NCBI GenBank assembly: GCA_013433145.1
Contig: CM024184.1
Location: 5,270,137-5,334,136 of the forward strand
Direction: 5' to 3'
Length of the DNA stretch: 64,000 bases
Source: Ascaris suum
Taxonomy: Eukaryota > Nematoda > Chromadorea > Rhabditida > Ascarididae
The notes below the pieces were generated by a model that was not told the DNA's origin, did no database searches, and saw only the letters and a program-made list of their open reading frames with translations. The translations under genes and the position numbers were made by a program. This document shows, in pieces, positions 12,851-27,245 of the stretch (position 1 is its first letter; each line of letters begins with the position of its first letter).

Positions 12851-15161
12851 ACTAAAGGAAATTAGTCAATCATTCGCATTTTCTCAGACAGGTTTAAAAA
12901 AACCGAACTTCCAAATAAAGCAAATGGAAAATAGCGCACAATAAGTGGAGCAAACAGAGAAATGGTAAAAAAATTAACCATTTCTAGCCACACTTTTCTG
13001 CTTAACACCAACGGCCGATAGAGAAGCGTTCCAAAACGTCGATCAAATTTTTCCGGTTTAACTTTTACCGGTGATCAATGCACAGACATCCTGTAAGGTT
13101 TTGCCGGTTCTATCTATTCGAGGGGTAAAATTCATAATTCTGCGACTGCTGTGGTGCGAATTACTCGTCGTTACCCGACAAGACCCCTGTCGACCAACAA
13201 TTCTTCGAATCTCCCGTCGATATGCCGATGAAATCGCTGCCAGTCGGACACTCCCGCCCGACGATTATTCGCTGCGCAAAATATTTGCTTTTATGCTACA
13301 GCAGTGTGCCCGTTCAGTTTAAATATTTGGCTGTGAGGGGAAGATAATCGTGATGGGTTGCAATGAAGCAAGAGGTGCTACGAAAAGTCGGCAGGTGTCT
13401 GTCTGTCTGTTGTGGAGTCGGCGATGTCCGTTTCTTCGACGAGGCCAGACTAAACGGTGATGAAGTTTTTTAAGTAGGCATTTCGCGAAATTTATCAGAC
13501 ATAGGTTACATCGTTCGTTATCGTTCACTTTTCCATGTGTATTGACAGTCTGTCTGTGTATAAATATACTTTCAACAGTGTGCATCTGTGTTCTTGTCTG
13601 TCTGTCTGTTGTTCAAACGGACATCTTGCTTTGATAGGGGTTATATGCACGAAATACGATGGATTTGATGTATGCCACAGGATGGGACCCTATACCATTT
13701 TCATGTTGCTCCGTAAATTTTCAAGAGTATGAATAATCAAAACCAACAAATTTGGAGGGAAGAATGTGTGACCATGCGAAACGTAATCCAGCGGCCGGGC
13801 CACAATTTAAAAGAATCCTTGGCTCGACAACAATTTAACCTCCTGTCTTCGAGAGTGGGGGATCCATGTCGCTTTGGCTACGAACATGCAAGGGATTCGT
13901 GCTCATGGTCGTGTCGTGTCAGGAGCGAATCCATGCCCACTGTCGTACAGAAGTATAATTCGTGGTCTGTCCATGCAGGTCCTTTTGCTGCAGTTTCTGA
14001 TGTTCTATTGTGACGTTAGCAGTAACATTACACTCTAGTGGCTGACAACAGAGCCTCGCGTTTTTTAGGCTCAGATTTGTTACTTTGCCTTGCAGACAAC
14101 AGCGCCACTACTACTTTAGCTTTTAATAAGCACTAACCATATATTTCCTGGAGTGGACAATTGCGCCATCAGTGTTTACTTGTGGCATTACGTGCACTTA
14201 TTTTTGTCCATCGAAAGGCACAAGCCGATCCACACTTTAATCCCACGCTGCACATGTGACCGCCCGGAGCATCCGGAGATCACATGGAATTAGGGCACTC
14301 GCAGACTGTACTGTTGGGAGCTGTGCATCACATGTTGAGTAAAGGCTCAAAGAGGGTGGACTCGTGAAGAGAACAGACGCATGGAAAATAATTCTTATCC
14401 CGGAAGAAGACCGCTTTTTTATTTGTTTACGTTGGATCTTCGGGGGTCGGACTGTAGATCATGGTGCTTTTCGGTGGGCGCCCTTGCTTCCCTTTTTTTA
14501 TTTCGGGAAGGTTGCTCCCAAGAGTCGGTCATAAACTTGTTGCTCTTACTTCCAGTATATGAATTAAAAACAAGGAGAATTCGGCGCTTCTGAAAGCCCG
14601 GCACACCCGGAAAACCGGTTAGGTGGGCACGAGATCTTCAAAACTCAGCAGAATGTGTATGCCACTATGAGGAGGTGAGGGACACCATTCCAATTTCCTT
14701 TGAAGAAGGTCATAGCACGAGTTCCTCATTCGCACTCGACGCATCCATGTGTGCTTTATAGGAGAGAATTGCGTTTACGCACCCATAAGGAATGTACTCC
14801 ATCCTTTCTCGAACTCAGTTGTTTCCGCTAAACTACCGGAATGTCAAAAACCGGAGCTGTTCGGCATCCGGATTGGGTAATGCTTGATCTCAACCAACAG
14901 TCATGATATCGTACTGATTCACAAAGTGCGGCTCTATCACCTCGTTTAGCAAGCTAATGATTTGCTTACTCATATTCTCTCGAAGTTCTCGAATTGTTTG
15001 CTTCACCTTGGCATCGCCTTTCCACCTCAGGTACATTCAACGAATGTTCACCTGAAAGTGTCATCACACCTTTACCTTAATTCATCCAACTTTTATGGTC
15101 AAATAAATATGTCGTATGCAACAGTTCCAAGTCGACTATTGGAGTGTCGTAATATTTTCAG

Positions 15162-15188
15162 GTTCAACCTATTATATATTATTTTCAG
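15162..15188 (+). other. Tandem acceptor sites, probable SL trans-splice sites of TRM5
   Basis: Two close copies of the nematode acceptor TATTTTCAGGT end near 15162 and at 15188. The second lies 20 nt upstream of the ATG at 15209. No upstream exon is needed to complete the reading frame, which favours trans-splicing over cis-splicing. Confidence 0.5.
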
Positions 15189-15208
15189 GTGCGACCTGAA
15201 ATATTCAT

Positions 15209-18200
15209 ATGTGTATTGTGGTGAAATCACATAAATATTGTTGGCTACAGAGAGATCTTCGTCGACTTTTAAGTAATGCCCGAAGAGTGCAGCTTATAGA
15301 TCTAAGGCTCGGTATATCTCGTTCAATGGCAGCAACTGGAACAACGTTCTGTCCTCCTAAGCAAGTGCAAAGGATGCGCGAGCTTACAGATGAGGGTAAA
15401 CATAGGTTCAGGTTAGCTGTTGTGTTTCTTTGGTTTTTTTGAGGATTTAAGAAAAGTAGGTGGCTGGGATGTCAGGTGGAGTATATGCAGGCTACAGTGG
15501 CTCCTTCTTCGTGAAATGAGGCCGGATTTTGGGCTATTACATGCTAGTGTGTTTATACTGTTCCAGGTTTATCGCGTTCTTTTTTCCCGTGAACCTTAAT
15601 CTTCCAGGAAGGAGGTGGTACTTCCGGCTATTATGTTTCCCGCGAATCTGATTAGCCGAATCGTTGGCTGCAAAACGATCTTTGATTATACAGTAAAGAA
15701 ACTCTCGAATAGGATAAAGGTTTCTTCATATTTTCCTTTATATTTTATCATTTGAATAGGTAACCATGCTTAGGTTTTCACGTGTTGCTATTCCATGTTT
15801 GCAAAATTTCCTCAAACCCGACAAATTGTGCGAGGAATTTCTGGCCGAAACAACAGGTTCTTCCGGAAAAAAACTGTTCGGACTTTGGAGCCAGATATTT
15901 TCTCATTAAAAAAGAAAAGATTGTTTGATGGGAGAGTATTCTGCTTGAATGAAGGTTGTGTTTAGTGTGAGATTTGAGGAGTGTGTGTTTCTTGTAGATT
16001 TTCCTCGTATCGCCTATATTCGCGATTCTCGATTAGTGAATTATCCTGGCGCTCTTCGTTTTCTAGCTTTCGATTGATTAAAAGAGAAGAATGTGCTTCT
16101 GATTATATGTTAATTGGCGATTACTTGGGAAATATCGAAATTTTCATTTCTTTTGAGTGAATTTGAATATTTATTTATTATGGTGACGATGTTGTTTATG
16201 CCGCTAAATTCAAATTTTCTGATCTATAATTTAACGATAATAATCAATCGAGGTTGATTATATCATCTGAAATCCGGTTTTAACCCCTCTCAACTGTAAC
16301 CGAAACTCGGTTTCCACCGGAACCCTTGGGTTGATAATCAGCCGACATTTTTTTAAATGATATCGATTTCGGTTGTATTTCCGTTGTATATCAGCGTTTT
16401 TTGTTCGGTTAACTATCGTACAAATTTCGATCATTTACCGCCACCATTATGATTTCCAGAACTGATCTCACCTAGTATGATTGAATTTTTGAAGTTCTTA
16501 CTTCTTACGCTTTATTTTCCGGTTATTTTTTAATTATTGCTCTGCTTTCTTTCTCTCTTATCGTATCCGTAAGTTTACTCCTTTTCCACCTATTTTGATA
16601 TTATTATAAAAATTGGAGTCGGCCCTTTTGAAGCTCATACCTTTGAAAAACTAATAATTATGCAAATTTTTTTAAACCAGGTATGATCGAATCGATTGGA
16701 CTTTTGGCCGATAATTTATAGCCATATTTGCAGCCAATTATGGATATTCCATCGACATCAAATAAGTATATTCTTTTCGAGCCTGATCTGTTGAATGCGG
16801 AAATACGTTCACAAATTCTCGAATCAATTTCACAGCTCGCCAATATTTCAGTGGATTTTGAAGAACGGCATATAACAATTGAGTATGAAGATTGGAGTGC
16901 AAAACAGTGCATTAATGCTATATTGCCGGAGGGAATATTGTTCAGGTTGGTGATCGAACTTTAATGAGCGTATTTGTTTGTCGAGGCGATTATCTTATCC
17001 TCTTTTTATTTATTAATAGTGTGGGCATTCCTTATATGTTACTATTTAGCTGGATCGTCTTTTTTTTTGAAAATTTGTTTCTTTTTCTATGCTTTAAATT
17101 GGTAGATGTAAGAGTTATGCTGAGTTGCTTTAGCACAATGCATTTCATGTTTTTGTTAGCCCTTATTTAGCTGATCATAGTGTCACTCATTAGAATTACA
17201 TACAGCTTATCCTTATTCCCTTATATGTTTGGGTAAGTAAAGATAAGCCCGCCAGAGGATGATTGAAGTGTGCATTTTCGTCGATCGATGAAATTTATTT
17301 CCTTCAGTCCTTCATTTTTTTTTCATGCACAAGGATTATTATATAAGTGCTAAAAGCATATTTGGTTGTTAGGGAAAGAATTCAGCTCCCTGATTATCTC
17401 ACTCTCCCCTCACCCCATCTACCTTTTCTTACCTGCTGTTTTTAATTTTCGGGCGGCACTGACTGCTATTAATCAAACATGAGTGCATACCGGTGTTTGA
17501 GGTCTTTTTTCGGGTATCTTAGGCATCAACTTCCTGCCCTTTCCCGCTGGATTTTTTTCTAATTACTTGGAGGAATGTTTCAAAGTTTCGCTATATTAAT
17601 CCTCTCTCCTATGTGAAATTTATCTTATTATGTTGTGAACCGCCTTCATGATTTCTCGTTTGTATGTATTCACGCGAGGTAGAAAAGGTTGACCATTTTG
17701 TAGGGGTTTCCTTAAAATAATCTAATGCTTTGTATGTAAATTCATTAGTAAACACCTAATCGGAAATTCCATTTGATTTCCTCCAAATTCTCGCTTTCTT
17801 TTACTATCTTTGTTTGGTTTATATAAGTTGTACAAAAGGCGCAAATGTCCATATCGTAATGTTTGGTTTATATGAATTGTGCAAAGCGCGCATATGTCTG
17901 TATCATAACAAATAAAGAGTTCGCTTCGGTCATTATGAAACAATTTTCATCCGTTCTACCATGGGATGGGGCTTAATTATTGAGAATTGGCGAAATTAAT
18001 GTGCGCCCCGTTGTGGTTGTATGGGTTATTTGTAGAGTTGAGAAGTTGATGCCATGGAATGAGGAATTAAGAATCCTCGAATGGATGCATAGTTGGCAGT
18101 TAGTGCAGACAAGAAATATATCAATATGTGTAATAGAGAGGGAACAAGTTGGTAAAGAGGGTTCGTTCTTTTAAGCGCAAAAGTCCGATTGAAATATTTC

Positions 18201-21200
18201 ATTTTGCTCAATTCTTGCCGTATTGCATATGCAGGCTTTTTTTCCTACGAGAGAAGAGGGGAATTCGAGAAAGAATTAGGCGGATTGGAGAAAATGAGGA
18301 TTTGTTTGGCGATCTAATTTCCTAGATGGAAGTTTTACCTCAAAAAAGTTTTAGAACCTTTCTTTTGTGTAACTGTGAGGTTTTTCGTAAAAGAGGGAGT
18401 CATCCCCATTTATATGGATCGGTTGATGTGTATGTTGATTTATTTGCATTTTATGTATAAAGTACATTGCAATAGTGTTGAATTATTTAACGAATTTTGT
18501 ATAGTTTGATGGTTATTATAATCGCTTTTTATTTATTGTGCTATTTTATTTTTATTAATGAAAATAATTCAAAATTTTTTTCAGTGGTTTCTCTCAAGTT
18601 GGTCATATCGTACATGTAAATCTACGCGAGGAACTTCTCCCATATAAATTTGCTATTGGAAGGATTTTGTTAGAAAAGACCAATAATTGCAAGTAAGAAT
18701 ATTTGCTGATTATTGACAGAGGGAAAGAGAGAGGAACATTAGCATCCAATTTTTATATTTAAGAGGAATTGAAAGGTTTCATAATGAGGTAATGTGAAAT
18801 ATGCCTTAAGATCGTGGCATTAGTAGGTAGAGATTGGTTGAGTGACAGGGCAGGACACCTGGCTTCTATCACCTTTACCTTCATTGGTTTCTCATGCCGT
18901 AATGATGCACGCATAGATAATCTCGGTGAAACATTTGGCGATTCAAGGTGAAATTTTGCACAGTTAGTGAAGAAATGATGTATAGCATCATGGAGGTATT
19001 AAGAAACTTTTATGTATTTTAAAGCAAATTTTATAAATTCATCAGCCATTCACCTTTTTTTAAAGGACCGTTGTCAACAAACTGGAATCGATAGAGAACG
19101 AGTATCGTTTCTTTGAGTTGGATGTATTGGCGGGTGAAGCAAATTATATAACTGAAGTTCGTGAGGGTGGTCTTCGATATAAACTCGATTTTAGCAAGGT
19201 TTGACTCTTATCTTCTACAAGTGTATCACATCCATTTTATTTAATTCTTTGTTAAAGTTTTTCATTCTCTATGCTTCTTTTTTTTTCGACTCTCTAAGGG
19301 ATTATTGTGGTCAATATTACATCAGTATATGCGTATGTGTACATGTGCGTATATGTGTGCTTATGTGTGCATCCGGTTGTCTCACTTCGCAGATCACACA
19401 GACTGCTGTGCTATTGAAATGAGGTAATTACACATACGACATAATATAGTCTTATATTCCATTCCTAGTAGGGTTTATTATTTATGTAAGTAATTGTTGG
19501 CACTTAAAGGTGCTATATGAAATTTTCAAATTCAAATCAGCCTAACCTTTAGCCAAATGGAGCTCAAAATACAATTTTCCGCTCCAGAATTTTAGCTATC
19601 AGTTTTGTTGCTTTTATATGAAGGCGTTTCATTCGTTTGTCTGATGGATTGAAATGCAAAAGCGCATATTGTGTCAACGTTTTTGGCAGACCATTTCTAA
19701 AGGTTTATTTGTGATCGCGGATGTAAGGGATTTATTAAATCCCTCTATTTTAAGTATTTTTGATTCGACGCTGTATGAAATGCGCACAGGTTGTTTTCTT
19801 CGTCAAATTAAACCAAGGTAGAGAAGGAGTTCTGTTTCACGATGAATTTCAGGATAGGCGGAATCGAGTCGAAAGACCACCAGCAAATAATTTCCGAGCA
19901 GATATTTAATCGAAAGTCCTGGCAGAAGCGTTCTTGTAACTGGAAGGGGGGCTAGGGTTGGGGAGGGTTTTGTGTCTAAAAGAAGTTTTGCAAGCGTTGG
20001 CTTCGCATCTGTGATGTATGGCACGATGTATGATTGATTAAACGGAAGCATGATAACGAATGGTTGTAAAAGGTGAAAGTGTGATCGTAAGTGCGTGATG
20101 TGATTCGTAGTTCATTCTAGCGGCTGGTAATGATTGATTGTAGCTGATTCTCTCATGGTATAAACAGAAATGTGGAGAAAAGATTTGTTTCCTTGAGATA
20201 GAGTCCGAAAGCGAGAGATGGTGATGTTACGCATCATGTGTGGCTTTCAGGTCTATGAATTGAAGGTGATGAGAGACTGACTGATTTAAGGTGTTCTGGA
20301 ACAGTCGTCTGAGCAGTGAGCATGATCGGATAGCACGTAAATTCGATAGCCATTCGGCAGTATTCGACTGTTGTGCTGGTGTTGGTCCATTTGTGTTACC
20401 TGCCGCTAGAAGGGGAGCGCGTGTTATCGTCGCCAATGATCTAAACCCTGAAAGTGTGAAGTGGCTTCGAGAAAATATCAAAATCAATCGAGCTAATGTA
20501 GGTTGATTTTTGGTTTTAATTAAGGGAAATGGCGAATAAAAAAGTTTTGTTGGTTATTTTCTCTTGAAAGTTTATGTGCGGCAGTGATTGATTATTCCGG
20601 TATTCGTTAGCGATTTTCATCCTTTGGGCAATGTTCTGCTTTCTTTTGCTTCATTGATTGAACGACTTATATTGCTATTTAATAGTTGTGCGTTCTCTTC
20701 ATTTTTCGTGATGCTTTTTTGTTTTATTTGATTGGCTTGATTGGGCTGCTAAGGGGCGAAGAGGCAAATCTCTGATTATTGAACTCCTCTGTTTTCCTCA
20801 TTTAGATTATTTTTATTCTGCGATATAATTGAAGTTTAATGTAAGTATATTTTATAATTTTTGTTTTCAGTAATTTTTCTGATTTACTAAAAAATTACCT
20901 CGTTGAGTTTTATATCATCGAAATTTGTTAATCTAATGTAGAGAAGACAGCGGGAAGTATTGAGGGGCGAAATATATTAATATTTGACATTTGAATTATA
21001 AGGAAAATTGTGGTACATTGATCTTTTTTATTAGAGGAACGAGAAGCGTAAAAGTTTTTTCTTGCCGATGCTTCCACTTTTATCTGCGTCCTTACTCTCG
21101 GATGCACATGTTTCTTATGTTTGTTTTTATTACTATTGAAGAAAAGGACAAATTTCTTCTATAAGGTCATAGTTGTTATAGCGCGCGATCATCGGAGAGA

Positions 21201-23754
21201 CGATTGTGGGTTTTTTTAGTGCCGATTTGTTCGTTTTCTAAGTTAGTGGTTGATTGTGGTGAATCCAGAACCTGGACTTTAGTGCACAACCAAAGGGGTT
21301 TGCAAAGGTATTGATATTGAGCTATTTTCTTTATTGTTGTAAAGCACTGGTTTAAGTGATCTTAATATGAGTGGTGTGGGGGAAAGAAACGTCTTGCAGT
21401 GTTGGGGGAGGGGAGGGGAACAGGTCGTGGTTGTTGAGAAGATGAAGGGCAAGTCGATAGTCTTTTATTCAAATGACTCCCTTTTTAGATTGGGAAAAGC
21501 GAAATTCAAGTGCATTGTATGGATGCCCGCGAATTCATTCGCAAGGAAATTGCATCAAGAATTGTTGTTGAACTCGAGCGATTGAAACAAGTTCGTGGGG
21601 ATGGCAAAGAGTCCGTCGAAGGTAATACCTTTACAAATTTATTCCTTCCTTCATCTGTAATAATTGCACCTGTCTACGTTTATCACCTGAGAAATGTGCA
21701 TCCTCTTGAGTAAGTTTTATTATGCAAATAGAGGGGAAGAGGAAGAAGAATAAAACCCTAATTTCCGAAATTTTAAAATCGTCTTCATCATCAGCATTCA
21801 ATTTATTGTTGGTCGGGACTGCTAAGTTGATGCGTAAAATTTTGAGTATGTGACGTATTTTTGAGGTTTTAGCAGTAGGTGTGAATCAGGTGAAGGGTGC
21901 ATTTTAATGTCTAATTACCAGAGCGAAGCTTGTATGGAAATTCTTTGGCAGAATTTCAGAATTGCGGTGTTTTCCTTTCTTTTGTGGGTATTAGGTAGAG
22001 CCGATTCCCACGTCTAAAGGGTATAGAGTGGGGGTTTTTAATTACCGTTGAGAAGTAGATACTAGAGCTTCATCAGTGCTGTCAAGAGTGACGAAACGAG
22101 CATTTATTGTTTAATGTTTATCATTGATTCCGAATTGCCGTATTTAGAGACGGTTTTATTATTTGGTATAGATTGACGCATTTTGCTGCACTACAACCCC
22201 ATTTTGAAGTTTCTGTATGATATTGTGCAGTTCAAGATCTCATCGGAGTGCGCTACCCGCAGGGTTGTTGCAGTGGACATTTTGCAGCATGACCGAGTTT
22301 TATTTCCGATACATAGAAAACACTACTTAATCTGGTTGGCCGATATGCGTGGATGTCAAATTTGTAGAGGGCGGGGCGTAACAATAGTAATAATAATAGT
22401 AATAACAACAATAAAAATTAGGTCTAAGGCAGTCACGATCTTGTGTTGGTGCAGGCAATGATCTTAATGAAAACTAAGGGTCGGGAGATTTCAGGTTGTG
22501 AGAAGATAATTCATCGTTCATTTCTGTCTTCGTTACTGTTGAAAGATTGTCCGGAGCATACAACCTCAATGCTGCACCTTGCAGGAAATGATATAACTTT
22601 GAGGTAGTTTATTGCGGTGTTATGAGGAGTTGATACAGGCTGTAGAAGATGTTTGCTCATAGTTTGAGCGTTTTAAGTGTGATCCTGTCTTGTGGACATT
22701 GTCAACTCATTTAATGTGAGGGTGCCTACTATTTGATCGTATGGAGCCGCTAGGAGCCTGTCACTGAGGTCAAGCGGAATCCTTCTAGGATACAACCCGT
22801 CATGAAATCCTTCTGCCATTTTTGAAAATGAATGGGGATATGATATTTTAAAGTCATTTATATTATTTTAATCATTTATTAAGGTACTTCAGACGTGAAG
22901 GATCGAGTAATCAGGGAAGTACATATAGTGATGAATTTGCCAGCATCGTCGTTGATGTTTCTGCCGTACTTCCGTGGGCTTCTGTTTGGCAGAATCGCAG
23001 AAGGTTTATTTTGAGGTTATTAAATTGAGCTAGTGAAAGACTTAAGTTCCATTTATTCAACTAAATACTCAATTATACTACTCGTTTTTTATGTTCTCTT
23101 TGTTCCTTGGCGTGGCTATCGAAAACTCTTGCATCCGCATTATTGTGTATGTAAAGGTTTTCTTCGGCATCATTTTACTTTTTATTGGGTTATAACCAAC
23201 ACTGAGCACTAATCGGATAATATCGGTGCAGTCCTGCATGACATACCGTGACGTGTCATTCGGAGTACCTTACAGTTGGTGACCACAACGCACTGAGGGG
23301 GAGAGAGAATGAGCAGGTGAAGTATTGCGAGAGAGGTGTTTTTAGGTGGTTGGGGTTAATTTATTCCTCTATCAGGATGGAGGAGGGGGAGGGGTTTTCT
23401 CACAGTCGGGGTAAATTTTTGCTGATCGCAGCATCCCGGTTTGCGATTGAGCTTGGCCTCATTGATAGCGGCGATTCGATTGCAGGGAAGCTTCCGTTTT
23501 CAATCAAAATCCATTGTCATCTCTTTGTGAAGGCGAATGCCGATGAAGAAGAAGAGTGGTATTCGGAGCAGGCAAAGAAATTGGTTGCACTACATCTCGG
23601 GTATTTGTGTTTTCTTTTTTTCTTCATTCCCTCATGTTTGGAGCAATGAATTGTTTTCAAATTCTTTATTTCGTCACCCAATGGTAGCATATTTTGGTGG
23701 TTTCTTATGCAACCGGTTATGTTGTATTTATTATTGATGTTTACATTTTGCATA

Positions 23755-23832
<78 letters not shown>

Positions 23833-24624
23833 CATTTATATTTTGTTTATACATCAAATTTTATTCACAAATTAGCGTGCATATTTTTTCTTATTCAATT
23901 ACGGGGAATAAATCTATGTCTGAACTTGTGATTGCTTAGTGTAACTGTGGTTTAATTAATGTTTTTAGAGCGGAATAGGGGGGGGGGGGGACAAGATGAA
24001 GTATATGGTCAAATCGCGAACTGGCCGGTACTTGCCTCTAGTCTACTCGGTCAGCCCCACTGTGTACGTTCCAAAAATCAAGAAACACTACTTAGCACAC
24101 TAAGTTTTGATATTTAAAATCTTCATTATTAGTAATTAGAGGATAAGTTTTTGTTTCGGTCTTCTAAACGGGAAATGATCAAATTATGAAATTAGCTTCA
24201 ACATAAAAGAGATAAAATGATAAAAGTTTTGTTGAATAAAGGTGAGGAAAAGTGATTTGTTTAGTGTGCTACGGTAACCTTCGAGGTACTCCTCTCAGGT
24301 AATAAATATTTCAGGTATGATAAAATGCAATTCGAAGAGGTACATTTTGTTCGTAAAGTGGCTGGACGTAAAGAGATGTACTGTGTCTCTTTTGTGGTGC
24401 CTGAAGAAATATTGTTCATGGAAGAGAATTGCATTGAGTTGGATGAGAAGAAAGATATGGGTGAAGAAGGTAGAAGTGTTGAGAATGGTACTTCCAATTT
24501 ACCCACCAACGGTGAGAGAGCAGATGGCGGAGATTTTGAGGATAAGGAGGACGAGAGAGACGATTGTGTTCCGCCGATGAAGATGGCAAGGATGGAATCT
24601 GTGGAAGGATCGGATTTACGGTGA
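15209..24624 (+). CDS. trmt5: TRM5/TRMT5 tRNA (guanine-37-N1)-methyltransferase
   Basis: Transfers methyl from S-adenosylmethionine to N1 of G37 beside the anticodon, which guards against +1 frameshifting. Exons: 15209-15411, 15608-15719, 16734-16945, 18585-18692, 19066-19198, 20291-20497, 21489-21621, 22893-23003, 23486-23600 and 24315-24624; all phases join. From the ATG at 15326 the protein is 508 residues, and from 15209 it is 547. Family landmarks, numbered from 15326: N-terminal CPPKQVQRM (about 9-17), [17 protein letters not shown] at the start of the methyltransferase module, SAM motif [16 protein letters not shown] (242-256), NDLNP (266-270) and the catalytic-region MNLP (344-347). 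The C-terminal tail after about 430 is acidic and not conserved. The N-terminal extension from 15209 is Arg-rich and resembles a mitochondrial presequence, so two starts may give mitochondrial and cytosolic/nuclear forms. Recognition is by motif; the dual localisation is inference. Confidence 0.93.
17812..17909. repeat. Two-copy 49-bp tandem duplication in TRM5 intron 3
   Basis: Copies at 17812-17860 and 17861-17909 both begin GTTTGGTTTATAT and end in a CATATCGTAAT-like block. They differ by roughly one base in five and have no matching splice role. Confidence 0.8.
23754..23830. repeat. (TA)n microsatellite in TRM5 intron 9
   Basis: A TA dinucleotide run of about 75 bp, 150 bp downstream of the end of exon 9. 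Confidence 0.95.
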
Positions 24625-27245
24625 CGGATGCACTTTTCGATGATTTTGTTGTTTCCTTTCCGTTGTGTTAGCGGGTACATTATTTAATTTTATTTCTTCT
24701 TGTTTATGTTTTTTCTTGAGTAATTGTTTAGTACGTGGATGGCATTAGTTTCGCTTTTTTCCTTAAATTTCGAGATTTTGCAAGAAGCAAGATTATACCA
24801 CACGTTCTTTCCCCTTTGCCCTCCCACCCCTCCCCCTGTTCCACTGCTACGCTCAGATTTAATTAAACTTCGCACCTTCATCTGTTCTTTTCACTTCCAT
24901 CCTTCTATTGTATTGCATATGGGCCGAAAGGGTTGTTGTTATTGGTTAATATTAGGTAGTGCTCATATTGTTTAAATATCGCTATCGTTGTTATCGAATT
25001 CTGTTCCGCTGATGACTATAGGGTACTTGAGGATAGTTATCAGCAGTGTCTTTTTTACAGCGAATCGCTCCTATGACCTAATTCCGCATTCCCAGGGCAA
25101 TAGAGTAGAGTTATTAAATGAATGTGAATGAAAATATGAGATGGAAGTGAAATGGAAAATGAAATAAATAAAAATTAAATATGAAATGGAAGGCAAAAGT
25201 TTTTTTTTAATCGACCGTTCACTTAAAGACCAGTTAATTCCTGGAGGAAGTTTTCACGCGATATTTGAACATTTATATTCGTCGCTTAGCTGTGATGAAC
25301 TTTTCAAATCGTATTTATTTATATTGTAGTTTTATGACTTTTGGGAGCTGTTTAAAACAATGTTCTATCTATAATTCCCATAGGTTCAGCTTAGTTACCC
25401 GAATGTTTGTCGGAATTTGCTGGGATCCACTCATGTATCGTGCCTAGATTGCATCCCACTAATCGAGATTTCCCAGAATCCAATCCTCTGTCATCCCCAA
25501 CCGGAATCTCATTCCCAGATCATATGAAGGTTCTGCTAAAGCTGTATGGAAAGTTTGACACTATAAATAAAAGAAAGAAAGCATTGTTAGTGCATCCAGC
25601 TCGGTATATCATATATTGCTTTGTTGGTTTATGAACGCTGGCAACTATACTACCTACCTTCCTCTTTCGAGTTTCTGATCCGTTGAGAGAGATTTACATT
25701 TTATGGGTACTGCGATATGTTGTTGCTATTTTTTAGTCGTTTGGTCTTTCTTGGTTTTTTTTTTGTTATGAAATAATTGTTTTTCAAATTCATATTAAAA
25801 AATATTGTGGAAATTGATAATAAATTAGTGAAATAATAATAAAAGAGCTTATTTTTAGGAATTTATGAGAAGAAGGAGTGGATATTCCTTAACGAGATAT
25901 TCCTTAATTTTCTATTTACGATCATTTCGATATGAGATGAAATGGATGGGAGGTGATAGAATAGTTTTTTAAGCTACCTGTTCACTATTTTTCCGCATAG
26001 ATGAAATTTGCAGAAGAGTTTACCTGCAAGGTGAAGAAAGGCGTCTCTGAAAGTTTGAGCAATGTTGGATCATTTCGATTCATATATTCCATCATAGTGG
26101 TCCTATCCTCAATTTTTGTTCCTTTGTTGTTTTCTTTTCCATATGGGCGAGAAGTTTTGATCCGTGTAGCTTATAGAAAACTGTTTTTCTTTTTTTTTTG
26201 GAATGCTGTGTGAGAGGGGAAAAGGGGGGAGGAAAGGTGATGTAATTATGGACACACATATTTCATTGGTTGCCTCGTATAAGTGTCTATTTTTGTTTTC
26301 TTTGTTTTTATATAACAATTTGTTTTTCTTTTTTTTTCGGATTTATTTTTGTTGGTTATTTGCGAATTGTTTAATTATGGTATTTTTGAATAAATTATTC
26401 CTTATATGTGTAAAGTTTTTTTGGATATTTCGTTTCATAAACGCTGTTGAATATCGGAGTAAGAGAACCGGATCCTTCTGAAGCATATAAAATATAAGCG
26501 AGTTATTTGTTGGTGAGTACGGGGATGCTGTTCTAATAGGAAGAGAGAGATTTTGTAATTGAAATATGCTTGTCCATGATAAACGACAGAATCCACTCGG
26601 ATGGGTTTTTGGACTGCCATTTGCGCCATTTCGAGGGTGAATCCTCAACAACGATCGTGTAGTGGTAATCGGAGCTGGGAGCTATGCAACATTGCACAAT
26701 ATATTTCGAGGGAATCATTGACGTGGTCTGTGCTGAAGAGCTTTAGACGTGATTGGATATGATACGTGGCAGAGTCCATGAATTTAACTAGTTGACATGG
26801 TAAATCGGAAAAGGAAGGATATGTGGTTTAATGGCTCTCTGGTAGAAAGTAAGTAAATATAAAGTTTAGTTGAGTAAATAAATTCGCAGTACAAATTGAT
26901 GTAAGTGGGCAGATGTTTTACAACAAATAGATACTGTAGAAGTATTGCTGATGTAATTCTAGCAACGTTCGGAAAGACTCTTCAAGAAACTTGACCGAAA
27001 GGGTGATCGGGGAAACGCAAACGACATGGGGGGACACATCGGAGGGTTGTTGGCATCTCAATGATGGTACAAGGAGTAATTTCACAACCGGCAATCGTGT
27101 TATTAAGAAAACGATAGGTTTACAATGAGGGTTTATTTCGTTTTATATGTCTGGTTTATTTCCTGATCTGTTTTATAGTTCAACGTAAGGACCTACACCG
27201 GTCTGCATCATCTACCAACACAATTTTAAGTTTTCGGGATTACAG
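24625..27245. other. TRM5 3' flank and intergenic region
   Basis: The sequence is G/T-rich on the plus strand, like the flanking plus-strand introns. Overlapping AATAAA motifs at 25163-25172 lie about 540 nt past the TRM5 stop and could serve as its poly(A) signal. A 3' UTR that long is only a guess. An open stretch at 25445-25634 has a coding-like look but no family match and no partner exons. Confidence 0.4.

Larger units (their letters stand above)
12156..15188. other. Intergenic region with low-complexity and degenerate repeats
   Basis: Between the anchored-protein gene and TRM5 I find no exon chain. 12370-12510 is a G-rich stretch with recurrent GGTATTGAGG. 12722-12850 carries a degenerate repeat of about 31 bp. 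Short CTGT/GTCT runs occur near 13390-13410 and 13592-13608. Two open frames here (13071-13322 and 13729-14013, plus) are not flanked by convincing splice sites and match no family I know. Confidence 0.5.

Noticed and set aside
15763..15862. ATG-started open stretch [11 protein letters not shown]... as a TRM5 exon
   Set aside because: Exon 2 (ends 15719) and exon 3 (starts 16734) join in phase 0 and match the family spacing without it.
23694..23939. Plus-strand frames with Ile-Tyr repeats
   Set aside because: Translation of the intronic (TA)n array.
25445..25634. Coding-looking plus-strand frame after CCTAG (HPTNRDFPESNPLS...)
   Set aside because: No family match, no partner exons; more likely the TRM5 3' flank.
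25999..26060. Possible first exon beginning MKFAEEFTCK after an acceptor, resembling the start of SPX-domain proteins
   Set aside because: Only ten codons before a GT, and no following SPX exons appear before the next gene at 27247.
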